NCBI GenBank assembly: GCA_019090895.1 | Contig: JAHRVB010000163.1 | Span: forward strand, 22,000 to 85,999 | Source of the DNA: Kangiellaceae bacterium | GTDB taxonomy: Bacteria; Pseudomonadota; Gammaproteobacteria; Enterobacterales; Kangiellaceae | Length of the DNA stretch: 64,000 nucleotides | Direction: 5' to 3' | Shown: positions 1 through 9,525 of the stretch, piece by piece | Layout: each line of letters opens with the position of its first letter | Numbering within the stretch: the stretch's first letter is position 1 | Position numbers and translations under genes: made by a program | Notes under the pieces: model-generated | The model's input: the letters and a program-made list of their open reading frames with translations, nothing else | Told to the model about the DNA's origin: nothing | The model's database searches: none

Positions 1-1
1 T

Positions 2-373
2 GCCGCTGAGAAAGTGCAGGCGGCAGAAAATGGTTGGAATTCTAGAGACCCCAAAAAGGTTTCTCTCGCATACACTTTTGACTCCGAATGGCGCAATCGC
101 TCTGAATTTATCAAGGGTCGTCAAAATATCGAAGAGTTTCTAGAAGCGAAGTGGAAAAAGGAACAGCAATATCGTCTCAAAAAAACACTCTGGAGTTATA
201 CCGATAATCGCATTGCCGTTACTTTTTATTATGAGTGGCATGATGAATTCGATAATTGGTTTCGTTCTTATGGTAATGAGCTTTGGGAATTTGATGAGAA
301 TGGATTAATGAGAAAACGAATAGCAAGTATTAACGATATGCCAATTTCCAAAAAAGATCGAGAGTTGGTCTAG
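2..373 (+). CDS. DUF1348 (NTF2/SnoaL-like) protein, 5' end cut by window
   Basis: The frame is open from the first bases of the window, so the start lies upstream; the GTG at 14 is only the first start-like codon inside. The protein has the hallmarks of the DUF1348 family: a W-N-S-R-D-P segment near the N-terminus, an E-W-R-N-R-S-E-F segment, Y-E-W-H-D in the middle and a C-terminal [10 protein letters not shown]. These are small SnoaL/NTF2-fold proteins without a settled function. About 10 to 20 residues are probably missing. The family assignment is firm and the role is unknown. Confidence 0.9.
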   Translation, partial: AAEKVQAAENGWNSRDPKKVSLAYTFDSEWRNRSEFIKGRQNIEEFLEAKWKKEQQYRLKKTLWSYTDNRIAVTFYYEWHDEFDNWFRSYGNELWEFDENGLMRKRIASINDMPISKKDRELV

Positions 374-424
374 ATAGACTGGTCTGTTTTTTTATTAGTA
401 CAGCCATCTATTCTACTGGAGGGA

Positions 425-628
425 ATGATGAAATTTAAAATAAGTAAAAGCGTAAGAAAATGGGTGAGCCATTATATTCAAAATGACGTAATGAGTTTGC
501 GGAAAAAAGAGAGTGGAGCCTTCTTAGCGCCAATGGGTATAGCCGTGCCGCCTTTGGAAATAGATTTTATTCATTATGAATTAACCACCGAACTGTCTGA
601 ATTATGCAAACGAGTTCCAGCAGAATAA
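425..628 (+). CDS. small hypothetical protein (67 aa)
   Basis: A short ORF with a good ribosome binding site (GGAGGG just before ATG 425; a second ATG follows at once). It ends 22 bases before the next gene, which has the same orientation, so the two may be co-transcribed. The N-terminal half is basic and the C-terminal half is acidic, with no membrane segment or signal peptide. I do not recognise a family. Start signal, spacing and codon use support a real gene, but there is no homology evidence. Confidence 0.5.
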   Translation: MMKFKISKSVRKWVSHYIQNDVMSLRKKESGAFLAPMGIAVPPLEIDFIHYELTTELSELCKRVPAE

Positions 629-650
629 ATCAATTAATAGGGGCGGTATT

Positions 651-2750
651 ATGAAATCTGCGCAACACGATTCACCTTTTCATCAAGGTGAACATAATAT
701 TCAACAGCGATTAGGCGTTCGGGAAAGTATGGAGCGATTTGGCCGCATGGTTATTAGGGATCATATGCCCGAGCAACACCGAATTTTCTATCAGCAACTG
801 CCGTTTATCGTTTTGGGGCACAGTGATCCTTCTGGCGCTCCGTGGGCATCAATTGTATCAAGACCTCCTGGATTTATTGAATCGCCCAGCGAACGCGAAC
901 TATTGATTAACGCACCGGTCGACCCCGCCGACCCTTTATTTGATACTCTCGAAATCAACCAATCTCAATCAAAACAAACGAAGTTAGGGTTGCTGGGGAT
1001 CGAGTTACCAACTCGCAGAAGAAATCGCCTTTCCGCTCATGTGTCCTCAATGACTAATGAAAGCCTTTCGCTGGTAATCGAACAATCTTTTGGAAACTGC
1101 CCACAGTATATTCAAGCGCGAAAGTTTGAATTTATATCCTCCCAGGAGATTGGACGATCTACCTTTGAGTCATTTCATAAACTGGATAAACGAGCGAAAA
1201 ATATTATTGAATCGGCGGACACTTTTTTTATAGCGAGCGCTTTTGATTCCGGCAATGAGTTAGCAAGTGATGGTGCTGATGTGTCACATCGAGGTGGTAG
1301 GCCTGGATTCGTTAAAGTTCAGAACGATGGAAAGCTAGTTATTCCAGATTATCGAGGCAACAATCATTTTAATACCTTTGGTAATATTGAAGAAACAGGT
1401 AAAGCAGGACTTTTGTTCGTTGACTTTAATTCTGGGGAGTTGCTGACGCTAACAGGAAACGCGAAAATAATTTGGGATTCACCTGAAATAAAATACTTCG
1501 AAGGAGCACAGCGGTTATTAGAGTTTGAGGTGACTAAAGGCCGATTCATTAAAAACGCCATTGCTGCTCGCTGGAGTAAACCGGAATACTCACCCAATTC
1601 ACTCTTAACAGGGACTTGGGCTGAAGCCAGTTCGGCAAGACACGCTGAACAAAAGCGTCAACAATGGTTAGACTATCAAGTCGAATCAATTGCTGATGAA
1701 AGTAAAAATATTCGCTCTTTCTATTTAAAGCCTACAGAAGGTAATATTTTCAACTTTAAACCAGGGCAGTTTTTGACGATAAGATTGTTGATTAATGGTA
1801 AACCATTAATTCGTACTTATACTATTTCCAGTGCCACTAGTGATGGAATATATCGAATCAGCGTTAAACGTGACTCCGTGAAAAGTAATGAATTACGAGA
1901 TGGAATCGTTTCAAATTATTTGCACAATAAAGTGAGGTCGGGGCAAGTCATTCAAGCGAAAGCGCCTGCGGGTAATTTCGTTTTTGAAACAGATAAACAA
2001 AAACCGGCCCTACTGGTTGCCGCTGGAATTGGTATCACACCCATGATATCAATGTTAAGGCAGTCTTTAATCGATGCGATTAAGACTCGCTATCTTCGTC
2101 CAATTACGTTAATTGCGATAGCTCGCAATGAGAGCGAAAGGGCATTCTATGATGAAATTGAATCGCTGGTTGATGGTTCTAATGGGCAGATTAATGTCTA
2201 CTGGTGCTTAACTGAACCTGAAAATAAGACTAAGACTCACACAACGTTTAATTTGAAAGGAAGGCCAAGCGACGAGATATATCGTCAGCTGTTACCCAGT
2301 AAGCAAACAGATGTTTTTTTATGTGGTACTAGTGATTTTATGCAACAGACTTATGACATGATAAGAAAGATAGGGTTAAGTGATCATGCTATTCATGCAG
2401 AGTCGTTTGGACCTTCATCGTTGGAGAGAGATGGGGAGAAAGAAGACCATCAATTTGCTAAGAATGCATTGGTCACCGTTTACCAAAATGAGTCAATTCA
2501 AACACTTGAACAGCAGTGGAGTGATGCGGACGGTTCTCTTTTAGAGTTTTTAGAGAGCCATGGCGTTCAACCCACTTACGGTTGTCGTAGCGGTCAGTGT
2601 GGTAGTTGTAAAGCAACTCTCGCGAATGGAAAGGTAGAGCACTACCTTCCAATCAGCGCAGAGTTGGATTCGAATGAAGTGCTTCTTTGCTGTGCAAAAC
2701 CTGCGGCCTCAAGTGAGTCCGGCTTACAAAAATTAGCGATTCATATTTGA
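651..2750 (+). CDS. PNPOx-like / ferredoxin reductase / [2Fe-2S] fusion oxidoreductase
   Basis: A 699-residue multidomain redox protein. Residues about 40 to 320 resemble pyridoxamine-phosphate-oxidase-like split-barrel flavin domains. From about 340 there is a ferredoxin-NADP reductase module: an R-T-Y-T-I-S FAD-binding motif, then A-A-G-I-G-I-T-P-M for the NAD(P) domain. The last about 90 residues are a plant-type [2Fe-2S] ferredoxin with a C-x4-C-x2-C cluster near residue 645 and the fourth cysteine about 30 residues later (L-L-C-C-A). Electron flow would run from NAD(P)H through the flavin to the iron-sulfur cluster and on to an unknown acceptor. The architecture is known in proteobacteria, but the substrate is not. 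The start ATG 651 follows a GGGGCGG stretch. Confidence 0.88.
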   Translation: MKSAQHDSPFHQGEHNIQQRLGVRESMERFGRMVIRDHMPEQHRIFYQQLPFIVLGHSDPSGAPWASIVSRPPGFIESPSERELLINAPVDPADPLFDTLEINQSQSKQTKLGLLGIELPTRRRNRLSAHVSSMTNESLSLVIEQSFGNCPQYIQARKFEFISSQEIGRSTFESFHKLDKRAKNIIESADTFFIASAFDSGNELASDGADVSHRGGRPGFVKVQNDGKLVIPDYRGNNHFNTFGNIEETGKAGLLFVDFNSGELLTLTGNAKIIWDSPEIKYFEGAQRLLEFEVTKGRFIKNAIAARWSKPEYSPNSLLTGTWAEASSARHAEQKRQQWLDYQVESIADESKNIRSFYLKPTEGNIFNFKPGQFLTIRLLINGKPLIRTYTISSATSDGIYRISVKRDSVKSNELRDGIVSNYLHNKVRSGQVIQAKAPAGNFVFETDKQKPALLVAAGIGITPMISMLRQSLIDAIKTRYLRPITLIAIARNESERAFYDEIESLVDGSNGQINVYWCLTEPENKTKTHTTFNLKGRPSDEIYRQLLPSKQTDVFLCGTSDFMQQTYDMIRKIGLSDHAIHAESFGPSSLERDGEKEDHQFAKNALVTVYQNESIQTLEQQWSDADGSLLEFLESHGVQPTYGCRSGQCGSCKATLANGKVEHYLPISAELDSNEVLLCCAKPAASSESGLQKLAIHI

Positions 2751-3052
2751 AAGAGTAAATTCGTTTAATATGGCAGAGAGAGTCAATAAATGACGGTATA
2801 ATAAGTAAAAAGTCGTTGTTGATGTCGCTCATTGTTGGGGCATTTCCAAATTCGATTAAGTATGCCCAAGCTGTTGAAATTTCAGCTGGATCGCCGTCGA
2901 GATATGAAGCGCGGTAAACGGTTGATATTAGACATCAAATAATTCGAACAGGTGCTAGTACCTAAGCAAGGTTAAGACTTAATTCTTAAAATTAGACCGC
3001 GCTGATTACTAGAGATAAGGGTACACAGGCTAATGAACGGCACAAAAATACC
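2751..3052. other. 302-bp intergenic region, nothing recognised
   Basis: Between the redox fusion gene and the cupin gene. I find only very short reading frames (about 27 to 31 codons) with no start signal, no convincing hairpin terminator and no RNA gene. It presumably carries the promoter of the cupin gene. Confidence 0.5.
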
Positions 3053-3697
3053 ATGTTGAACATGAATTTTGACGAAAGAGTGGTGATAGACACCAACCAG
3101 CAAGAGTGGCTTGCAAGTCCTGCAAAGGGCGTTTTGAGAAAGCCTCTAGCAAGGGAAGAAGCTGAAAGAGGTCACGCAACCAGCATCGTGAAATATGAAG
3201 CGGAAGCAGCTTTCGCCTCTCATGGGCACCCACTGGGAGAAGAGATTCTAGTTCTCGAAGGGGTATTTTCAGACGAGTCAGGCGATTATCCAGCCGGAAC
3301 CTATTTCAGAAATCCGCAAGGTTATAGCCATGCGCCCTACAGCAAGAGCGGATGTGTGTTATTTGTTAAACTTCATCAGTTTCAAGCCGACGACTACTCA
3401 AAGGTTTGTATTAATACTAAATTGAGTCCATGGCAGCCTGGGATCGGTGGTTTGCAAATCATGCCGTTACACGAGTATAAGGGGGAATCCGTGGCATTGG
3501 TCAAATGGCCCGCGGGAGAGCGTTTTCAACCACACACTCACTTTGGCGGAGAAGAAATACTGGTTATTCAGGGAGAGTTTATTGATGAGCACGGACGGTA
3601 TCCGGCAGGAAGTTGGATACGAAGTCCTCATATGAGTTCACATAACCCTTATGTTGAGCAAGAAACGATTATCCTGGTTAAAGTAGGGCATCTCTAA
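3053..3697 (+). CDS. ChrR-like double-cupin protein
   Basis: A 214-residue cytoplasmic protein with two successive cupin barrels. Each carries the pattern H-x-H/HP-x(5)-E-E-I-L-V, followed by G-x(3)-D-E-x-G-x-Y-P-A-G and an S-H-x-P/N-P-Y segment. This is the ChrR cupin (anti-sigma factor C-terminal) type. The zinc-binding anti-sigma N-terminal domain is absent, so it is not an anti-sigma factor. ATG 3053 and ATG 3059 are both possible starts; neither has a strong ribosome binding site. It likely binds a metal, but the ligand or reaction is unknown. Confidence 0.85.
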   Translation: MLNMNFDERVVIDTNQQEWLASPAKGVLRKPLAREEAERGHATSIVKYEAEAAFASHGHPLGEEILVLEGVFSDESGDYPAGTYFRNPQGYSHAPYSKSGCVLFVKLHQFQADDYSKVCINTKLSPWQPGIGGLQIMPLHEYKGESVALVKWPAGERFQPHTHFGGEEILVIQGEFIDEHGRYPAGSWIRSPHMSSHNPYVEQETIILVKVGHL

Positions 3698-4067
3698 AGT
3701 TGTGATTTGTTAAGTGCTTCAACATCTAACTGTTTTGCAAACGGACTTGTCCGGTAGATCTATTCAAGTGGACCTATTCAATTAGACCATTTCAAACCTT
3801 GACTCTCTCCTTCGACAATCTCATAGAGAGATTAAAAAATGGGCTCGTTCTAAAAAATTCTTCCGATTAAATAAAGTTAGCAAACTGTAGGCCGACCTAT
3901 CTATAAGCTTATTTAGGAAGCGCTTAAAATTTAAATTTGATAGCAAAAAATAGATGATTAATTTTGTTTTTGTCTACACTTATAATTGGGCCGAATAATT
4001 AAACCGAACTTGTAATAAAAATTAGGCCGTTACGTATATCACTACTTTTTCTGACGGAACATGTTAA
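3698..4067. other. 370-bp intergenic region before the chemoreceptor gene
   Basis: Holds the candidate FliA promoter at 3872-3898. There is also a small CGGAC/GTCCG hairpin with no T run just after the cupin gene. No ORF or RNA gene recognised. Confidence 0.5.
3872..3898 (+). promoter_or_regulatory. candidate sigma-28 (FliA) promoter for the chemotaxis receptor gene
   Basis: TAAAGTTA, then exactly 11 bases, then GCCGACCT. The FliA consensus is TAAAGTTT-N11-GCCGATAA, so the -35 element matches 7 of 8 and the -10 element 5 of 8 with ideal spacing. It lies about 170 bp upstream of a methyl-accepting chemotaxis protein, a typical class III flagellar gene. The match is by eye only. Confidence 0.45.
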
Positions 4068-5378
4068 ATGATTGAAAACTATAATAAAAATTTAAAAAAA
4101 ATCGATGTTCAAAAACGCGGTATAACGGGTTCCATAATGAAAATTATGGGGCCTTCCATTGTTGTATTGTTGGTTGGTTTACTTATTTCCTATTTTGCTT
4201 ATGACATGTCAGCCAAGAATTTGGTCATACAGCTGGTCACGCTTGTTATCGCAGCTTCTGTTGGAGTTATAGTCGCGAAACTTCAATTTTTCAGAGGATT
4301 TGGACAAGTAACTCGGTTTGTTAGCGATATTAAACAAGGCAAAGGAATCAATTACCAAACTCGTTTTAATACCGAAAAGGCAGGGCTTTTCTCAACCGCT
4401 TTTCAAGTACTTAATGTTCAACGCCAATTAATTGATGATATTTTAAGCAAGCTTTATAAGTCTTCAGCTCGGTTAGAGCCTATGGCGGACGAATTAAATA
4501 ACGTTTATGCGACCATGTCGCAAAAAGCACAAATGCAGAATTTACTCGGTAAAAGTCTTTCAAATGTTCTTGAAGAAATAAAATCTACTTCCGAACAGCT
4601 ACATGGTAACCTGGGACAAGTCTTTGAACAGGTGGAATCATCAAAACAAAATAGCAATGAGATTGAGCAGTTATCTCTAAACAATAACGAAAATATTAAA
4701 GAACTCAGTGAGCATATGATCGAAGCATCATCACTAATCGATAAGTTAAATAGAGACAGTGAACAGATTAATTCAGTAATAGATGTTATTAATTCGATCG
4801 CTGCGCAAACTAATCTACTCGCATTAAATGCCGCTATTGAAGCTGCCCGAGCTGGCGAGCAGGGCCGTGGTTTTGCAGTTGTTGCCGATGAAGTTAGAGC
4901 GCTTGCGGAAAAAACAGCTGTATCAACCAGTGAAGTACGCAAAATGGTTGTTCAAATTCAATCTGGAACTTCAAAAGTCAGTAGTGTGATTGAAAATGGA
5001 TTAGCTTCTTCCCACACTGCGGTAAAATCTACCGATGCTACAGCGCTGAAAGTTGCGGAAGTTATTCAATCAATTAAGCATATTAATGATATTTCGTCAG
5101 AAATTCAGCAGAGCTCCACACGACAATTATCGATCGCGTCGAGTGCTAAAGAAGAGATAATTGATATGGTGCATCTCAACGAAGAAGTGCTGGATAGTAC
5201 AAAGGAACACGAAGTCTCTACCCAAGATCTTACCAAGCTGTCTGTTAGTTTAAAGTCTACTTTAGAGTTGTTTAGTTTCAACGATGTTGATTGGGATAAT
5301 CGACCTCGGCCTAAATCATTGACCCTAAACCAACAGGTATCGACAGCAAGTACAAACGACGAGGTTGAATTATTCTAG
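4068..5378 (+). CDS. methyl-accepting chemotaxis protein
   Basis: A 436-residue chemoreceptor. Two adjacent membrane segments (about residues 27 to 47 and 51 to 72) leave almost no periplasmic loop, so this receptor probably senses an internal or membrane signal. The rest is a long coiled coil, with the highly conserved signalling hairpin at about residues 245 to 285 ([20 protein letters not shown], then [11 protein letters not shown]). It would signal through CheA/CheW. There is no C-terminal CheR-tethering pentapeptide. It appears monocistronic. Confidence 0.95.
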   Translation: MIENYNKNLKKIDVQKRGITGSIMKIMGPSIVVLLVGLLISYFAYDMSAKNLVIQLVTLVIAASVGVIVAKLQFFRGFGQVTRFVSDIKQGKGINYQTRFNTEKAGLFSTAFQVLNVQRQLIDDILSKLYKSSARLEPMADELNNVYATMSQKAQMQNLLGKSLSNVLEEIKSTSEQLHGNLGQVFEQVESSKQNSNEIEQLSLNNNENIKELSEHMIEASSLIDKLNRDSEQINSVIDVINSIAAQTNLLALNAAIEAARAGEQGRGFAVVADEVRALAEKTAVSTSEVRKMVVQIQSGTSKVSSVIENGLASSHTAVKSTDATALKVAEVIQSIKHINDISSEIQQSSTRQLSIASSAKEEIIDMVHLNEEVLDSTKEHEVSTQDLTKLSVSLKSTLELFSFNDVDWDNRPRPKSLTLNQQVSTASTNDEVELF

Positions 5379-5466
5379 TGGGGTAAACTCAAGGTTTGGA
5401 AAGTAGTCGGCTAGTTTTAAATAGGGAAAATGCATTAGAAGTACAAAATATTACTCAGTGCCAAAT

Positions 5467-5497
5467 AAAAAAGGTCTACGCTGTAGACCTTTTTTAT
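5467..5497. terminator. bidirectional Rho-independent terminator
   Basis: A perfect 7-bp stem (GGTCTAC / GTAGACC) with a 3-base loop, with an A run on the left and a T run on the right. It lies between the chemoreceptor gene and the convergent peroxiredoxin gene and can serve both. Confidence 0.85.
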
Positions 5498-5516
5498 TTC
5501 AATTACCAGCGGTTGA

Positions 5517-5996
5517 TTACAGGTTTTCTAGAATGTTCTCAACTTTAGACACTTCAAATTCGCCAGGCCCTTCAATGAAAACATGAGTTACAGTACCATT
5601 ATCAATAATGGCGGCGAATCGTTTGCAACGTTGACCCATACCAAAACCGGAACCGTCAAAATCTAAACCCAGCGCTTTAGAGAAATCAGCATTTCCATCC
5701 GCAAGCATCACCAATTCTTCAGCGTTGCTGGATTTACCCCAGGCGCCCATTACAAAAGCATCATTAACAGACATACAAACAATACGATCAACGCCTTTAC
5801 TTTTTACCGCGTCCGCTTGCACCACATAGCCAGGTAAATGTGCTTGAGAGCATGTTGGTGTGAAAGCACCAGGAAGGCCGAAAAGAACAGTTTTTCCTGA
5901 TGCAAAGTATTCTGCTGTATCAACTTCACTGGCTTCGCCACCCACAATAACTTTTACTTTTGCGCTTGGAACGGTATCGTTTACTTGAATAGACAT
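5517..5996 (-). CDS. type II (Prx5-like) peroxiredoxin
   Basis: A 159-residue thiol peroxidase of the Prx5/PrxII class that reduces hydrogen and organic peroxides. The peroxidatic cysteine is C49 in the motif P-G-A-F-T-P-T-C-S. A second cysteine, C74 (R-I-V-C-M-S-V-N-D), sits where PrxII enzymes carry the resolving cysteine, suggesting an atypical 2-Cys mechanism with glutaredoxin or thioredoxin as reductant. Length is normal for a stand-alone enzyme, with no fused glutaredoxin domain. Transcribed alone, with a shared terminator downstream. No clear OxyR site was seen upstream. Confidence 0.93.
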   Translation of the reverse strand: MSIQVNDTVPSAKVKVIVGGEASEVDTAEYFASGKTVLFGLPGAFTPTCSQAHLPGYVVQADAVKSKGVDRIVCMSVNDAFVMGAWGKSSNAEELVMLADGNADFSKALGLDFDGSGFGMGQRCKRFAAIIDNGTVTHVFIEGPGEFEVSKVENILENL

Positions 5997-6282
5997 GATG
6001 TTTCCTTAGTAAATTATCAAATGTTTGAAACACAATATTAATCTTGCCTGATGGATTTGACTAGTATTTTTATGATAACTTTTAAACCCCTTTCGATAAT
6101 CGCATTAACCTTGCTAATTTTGCGTGTATTCTACATCATTAATTTATCAGCTTTTACTGGTCTAATTGTTTAAAGAGTCCAAGTAACTTAGATTAAGTTT
6201 GGGGCAAAAGAGCAGGAATGGAAAAGAAATTGAGCTTCTATGAGTCATACAATGTGTGCGACTTATTGAGCAGGAAACTGGT

Positions 6283-7131
6283 ATGGACAAAAGTATATTT
6301 CAACAACGAATGGCGAAAGTCGTTAGTTATATTGAAGAGCATCTAGATAACGATCTTGATGTGAACCATTTGATGAAAGTTGCTTGTTATTCTGAATTTC
6401 ATTTTCACCGACTTTTTCGCGCGTTCGTTGGTGAGAGTATTTATGGATTTAAGAAAAGGCTTTTATTGGAAAGAGCTGTAAGACAATTGAAGTTCTCACA
6501 AAATTCAATTATTGATATATCCGCTAAAAGTGGATATGACAATCAATCATCGTTTAATAAAGCGTTCAAGAAACAGTTCTTAGTTACTCCAAGCCAGGTG
6601 AGAACTCAAAAGGTCATTCTAAATTATCCAACATTCAAAATGACTCATTGGGAGAAAACCATGGAACCTAAAATCGAAAAATTGAAAAAAATTAAACTAA
6701 TTTGTGCTCGCGAGAAAGGCAGTTACGCGGAAGCGGCCCCAAAAGCTTGGCAGTCGGTGATGCAATTTGCTTATTCAAATCGTTTAATGAACAAACAAGT
6801 TCGCTTGTTTGGTATTTCTCATGACGACCCATCCGTTACTGAGCCAGAGCATATTAGGTATGACGCTTGCCTAGATATAGAGGTGGACATCGCAAACCAG
6901 AAAAACCTAATCAGTCAGAATATCGAAGCTGGGCAGTATGCCGTTTACCTTCATAAAGGAAGTTACGATGGTTTTGTGGACGCTTACGCCTATTTGTTTA
7001 ACCAGTGGCTTCCTAACAGTGGTTACATTTTAAGAGATACACAATCGTGCTTTGAGATTTATCTCAATCGAGATCCAAGACGGACTAAACCCGAAAACCT
7101 ACGCACTGAGATTTATCTTCCGCTCATTTAG
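6283..7131 (+). CDS. AraC-family regulator with GyrI-like effector domain
   Basis: About 282 residues. Residues about 1 to 110 hold two helix-turn-helix motifs of the AraC/XylS type (V-A-C-Y-S-E-F-H-F-H-R-L-F and the later S-G-Y-D-N-Q-S-S-F-N-K-A-F-K). Residues about 130 to 282 are a GyrI-like small-molecule-binding domain (Y-L-H-K-G-S-Y-D-G, E-I-Y-L-N-R-D-P ending in E-I-Y-L-P-L). This is the layout of Rob/SbmC-type regulators that respond to hydrophobic compounds. I chose ATG 6283, preceded by GCAGGAAAC, over the upstream GTG at 6256. A VOC-family gene follows in the same orientation and may be a target. Confidence 0.9.
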   Translation: MDKSIFQQRMAKVVSYIEEHLDNDLDVNHLMKVACYSEFHFHRLFRAFVGESIYGFKKRLLLERAVRQLKFSQNSIIDISAKSGYDNQSSFNKAFKKQFLVTPSQVRTQKVILNYPTFKMTHWEKTMEPKIEKLKKIKLICAREKGSYAEAAPKAWQSVMQFAYSNRLMNKQVRLFGISHDDPSVTEPEHIRYDACLDIEVDIANQKNLISQNIEAGQYAVYLHKGSYDGFVDAYAYLFNQWLPNSGYILRDTQSCFEIYLNRDPRRTKPENLRTEIYLPLI

Positions 7132-7284
7132 TGAACAGCTTACTAAATCTAAGTGACAGCAAAGAACGTTAGGCAGAAATATATCACCAACCAAGAAAAG
7201 CTTCCTGACACTACCTTGTCAGGAGCACTCCTATAAGATGCGTTTTAGCGGAATGGCCGCAATTATAATTCTTCGGAGATTCAA

Positions 7285-7662
7285 ATGATTGGTTACACTA
7301 CCATCGGAACAAACGACTTGAAAAAGTCGGTCGCATATTACGACGTTATAATGGAAATGTTAGGCGCAGGGCGTTTTATGGAAGATGATAAATTTGTAGC
7401 GTGGTCCAAGTCACATGACAGTGTCGGATTTTCGGTGACTGTACCTTTTGATGGCGAGAAAGCGACTATTGGTAATGGTGTTATGATTGCTTTACTAGGA
7501 GAAAATGAAAAACAAGTAAAGGCCGTATATAACAAAGCGATTGAGTTAGGTGGTACGGATGAAGGCGCTCCAGGCCCGCGTTCAGATAGTTTTTATGCCG
7601 CGTATTTCAGAGATCTCGACGGGAATAAGTTGAATATCTTTTGCATGACACAAGGCAAATAG
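7285..7662 (+). CDS. VOC (glyoxalase/bleomycin-resistance) superfamily protein
   Basis: A 125-residue vicinal-oxygen-chelate fold protein. It begins with the usual I-G-Y-T-T-I-G-T-N-D-L-x-K-S-V-x-Y-Y-D segment and ends with Y-x-A-Y-F-R-D-L-D-G-N-K-L-N-I. It probably acts as a metal-dependent dimer, but the substrate cannot be told from sequence. The ribosome binding site CGGAG lies 9 bases before ATG 7285. It is 153 bp downstream of the AraC-GyrI regulator in the same orientation. Confidence 0.88.
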   Translation: MIGYTTIGTNDLKKSVAYYDVIMEMLGAGRFMEDDKFVAWSKSHDSVGFSVTVPFDGEKATIGNGVMIALLGENEKQVKAVYNKAIELGGTDEGAPGPRSDSFYAAYFRDLDGNKLNIFCMTQGK

Positions 7663-7899
7663 ATTCGATTTTTCTAGGTTGTTTTATGTCGTTATTTTTT
7701 AATAGAGCGTTTGACCACCATAACAGCTCTGCTGTGTGCGTATAGCACTGGATAGAAAACGATAGAGAAAGACCAAAGCATCCACTTAGTCTGAGTGTTG
7801 AGGGGATGTTTTTCTATGGGTTTATTAAAATAGTCATTGCTCAAGCCAAGGTTAAATTGATATTCTTGGTCTTATCTAAAAGAAGCAGACTAACTATCG

Positions 7900-8646
7900 A
7901 TGACGATTGAAACGGACCAAGATCTAAAGCATCTCCAGCACATAGGGAAAATTGTTGCCACTATCCTTAAAGCAATGATGGAAAAAACTGAGCCCGGCAT
8001 GACAACCGGAGAGCTTGACTTGATTGGCAAGGACTTACTCGAACATTACCAAGCTAATTCAGCTCCGATGGTCACATACGATTTTCCGGGTTATACCTGC
8101 ATAAGCGTCAATGAAGAAGCCGCTCATGGTATACCGGGGCAACGAGTGATTCAGGCCGGTGATATTGTTAATGTTGATGTTTCGGCAGAAAAAAACGGCT
8201 ATTTTGCAGATACTGGGGGAAGCTTTGTGGTTCCACCATCTACACCACTAAAAAATCGATTACTTCATTCAACTCAGTTTGCTTTAAGTGAAGCGTGTAA
8301 GTATATATCTGCCGATAAACCGATCAATGGTATCGGTAAAACCGTACAACAAGTCGCAAAGCAAAAAGGGTTCAAAATTATAAAAAATTTATGCGGCCAT
8401 GGTGTTGGCAAAAGTTTACATGATGATCCAAAAGAAATTCATGGCTTTTATGTGCCCCAAGACAAGCGAATATTACGCGAAGGCATGGTGATAGCGGTTG
8501 AGCCTTTCTTATCTACCAAGAGCCAGTTTGTTAATGAAACAGATGATGGATGGACATTGGTGGGTGAGCAAGGTAATCTGTCGGCGCAATTCGAACATAC
8601 CATGGTAGTCACCCGTGGAAAACCAATTCTATTGACGGCGTTATAA
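7900..8646 (+). CDS. map: type I methionine aminopeptidase
   Basis: A 248-residue metalloprotease that removes the initiator methionine from nascent proteins. The five metal ligands are present: D93, D104, H167 (in G-H-G-V-G), E201 (V-E-P-F) and E232 (F-E-H-T). The substrate-binding histidine H76 is also there. Map is usually next to rpsB/tsf. Here it stands alone, so this may be a second isoform rather than the housekeeping copy. No strong ribosome binding site precedes the ATG. Confidence 0.93.
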   Translation: MTIETDQDLKHLQHIGKIVATILKAMMEKTEPGMTTGELDLIGKDLLEHYQANSAPMVTYDFPGYTCISVNEEAAHGIPGQRVIQAGDIVNVDVSAEKNGYFADTGGSFVVPPSTPLKNRLLHSTQFALSEACKYISADKPINGIGKTVQQVAKQKGFKIIKNLCGHGVGKSLHDDPKEIHGFYVPQDKRILREGMVIAVEPFLSTKSQFVNETDDGWTLVGEQGNLSAQFEHTMVVTRGKPILLTAL

Positions 8647-8759
8647 AACTCATTCCGAAATACTTATAGAGCACGGAATCAAGAACTAATTACTTAGGTC
8701 CCTTAATAGTCAGTTGGTTAACCCTTTAATCAAAACTAATTTTTATCGAGAAAGCGTCC

Positions 8760-9485
8760 ATGCTCAAGCTCTATCAATTTCCAATTTCCCATTATTGCGA
8801 GAAAATACGCTGGGCGCTGGACTACAAGCAGATCGAATATCGACCGGTCAATATGTTGCCTGGATTGCACGTTAAAGTGACCAAGCAGCTAGGGGTAAAA
8901 TCATCAGTTCCAATCATTCAACATAATCAGCGAGTGATTGCCGGATCGACTGAAATTATTGACTACTTAGATAAAAATTTTCCTCGTAATCAATTAACAC
9001 CTGAAGGAAGGGATTTGCGAACAGACGCCGCAGATTGGGAAATTTTTCTTGATAGAGAAGTGGGTATAAATGTTAGGCTGTGTGCGTATAATATTTTACT
9101 AAAACACCCAGAAGTGGTGAAACCATTCTTTACCCATAAAGGACCATGGTATGGCCCGCTCGTACTGGCATTATCATACAAAACGCTGAACGAAAAGATG
9201 CGTCAATTTATGAAAATAAGTGATGAGACTTCCATTGAGTCTATGAAGATTCTAGAGCTTGCCGTTGATCGTCTAGATGAGCACTACCAGAAGAATTCTT
9301 ATTTAGTTGGTAATCAGTTTAGTCGGGCAGATTTGTCGGCTGCTGCGATGGTGGCGCCTATTGTCATGCCTGATGGTTATGGTTTAAAGTGGCCAAAAAA
9401 GGTACCAAGTGATTACTTAGAACTACAAGAGCGATTTGAAGGGCGTTTAGATTGGGCCAGCAAAATGTATCAGTCTTTTCGTTGA
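8760..9485 (+). CDS. glutathione S-transferase family protein
   Basis: A 241-residue soluble protein with a thioredoxin-like N-terminal domain (L-Y-Q-F-P-I-S-H-Y-C-E-K-I-R-W, with the cysteine in the active-site region). The cis-proline S-V-P-I-I and the G-S-T-E-I-I glutathione-binding segment follow near residues 58 to 72. The C-terminal half is an all-helical GST domain ending in a conserved N-Q-F-S-R-A-D-L-S-A-A stretch. Substrate unknown. Confidence 0.88.
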   Translation: MLKLYQFPISHYCEKIRWALDYKQIEYRPVNMLPGLHVKVTKQLGVKSSVPIIQHNQRVIAGSTEIIDYLDKNFPRNQLTPEGRDLRTDAADWEIFLDREVGINVRLCAYNILLKHPEVVKPFFTHKGPWYGPLVLALSYKTLNEKMRQFMKISDETSIESMKILELAVDRLDEHYQKNSYLVGNQFSRADLSAAAMVAPIVMPDGYGLKWPKKVPSDYLELQERFEGRLDWASKMYQSFR

Positions 9486-9525
9486 TTATTTATTAGAGCT
9501 GATGTTTTAAACGCTGAGGCTTCTT

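Noticed and set aside
2862..2942. 27-codon frame with a basic C-terminus before the cupin gene
   Set aside because: Too short, no ribosome binding site, no similarity.
3030..3233. Minus-strand frame across the start of the cupin gene
   Set aside because: Opposite strand of a well-supported cupin gene.
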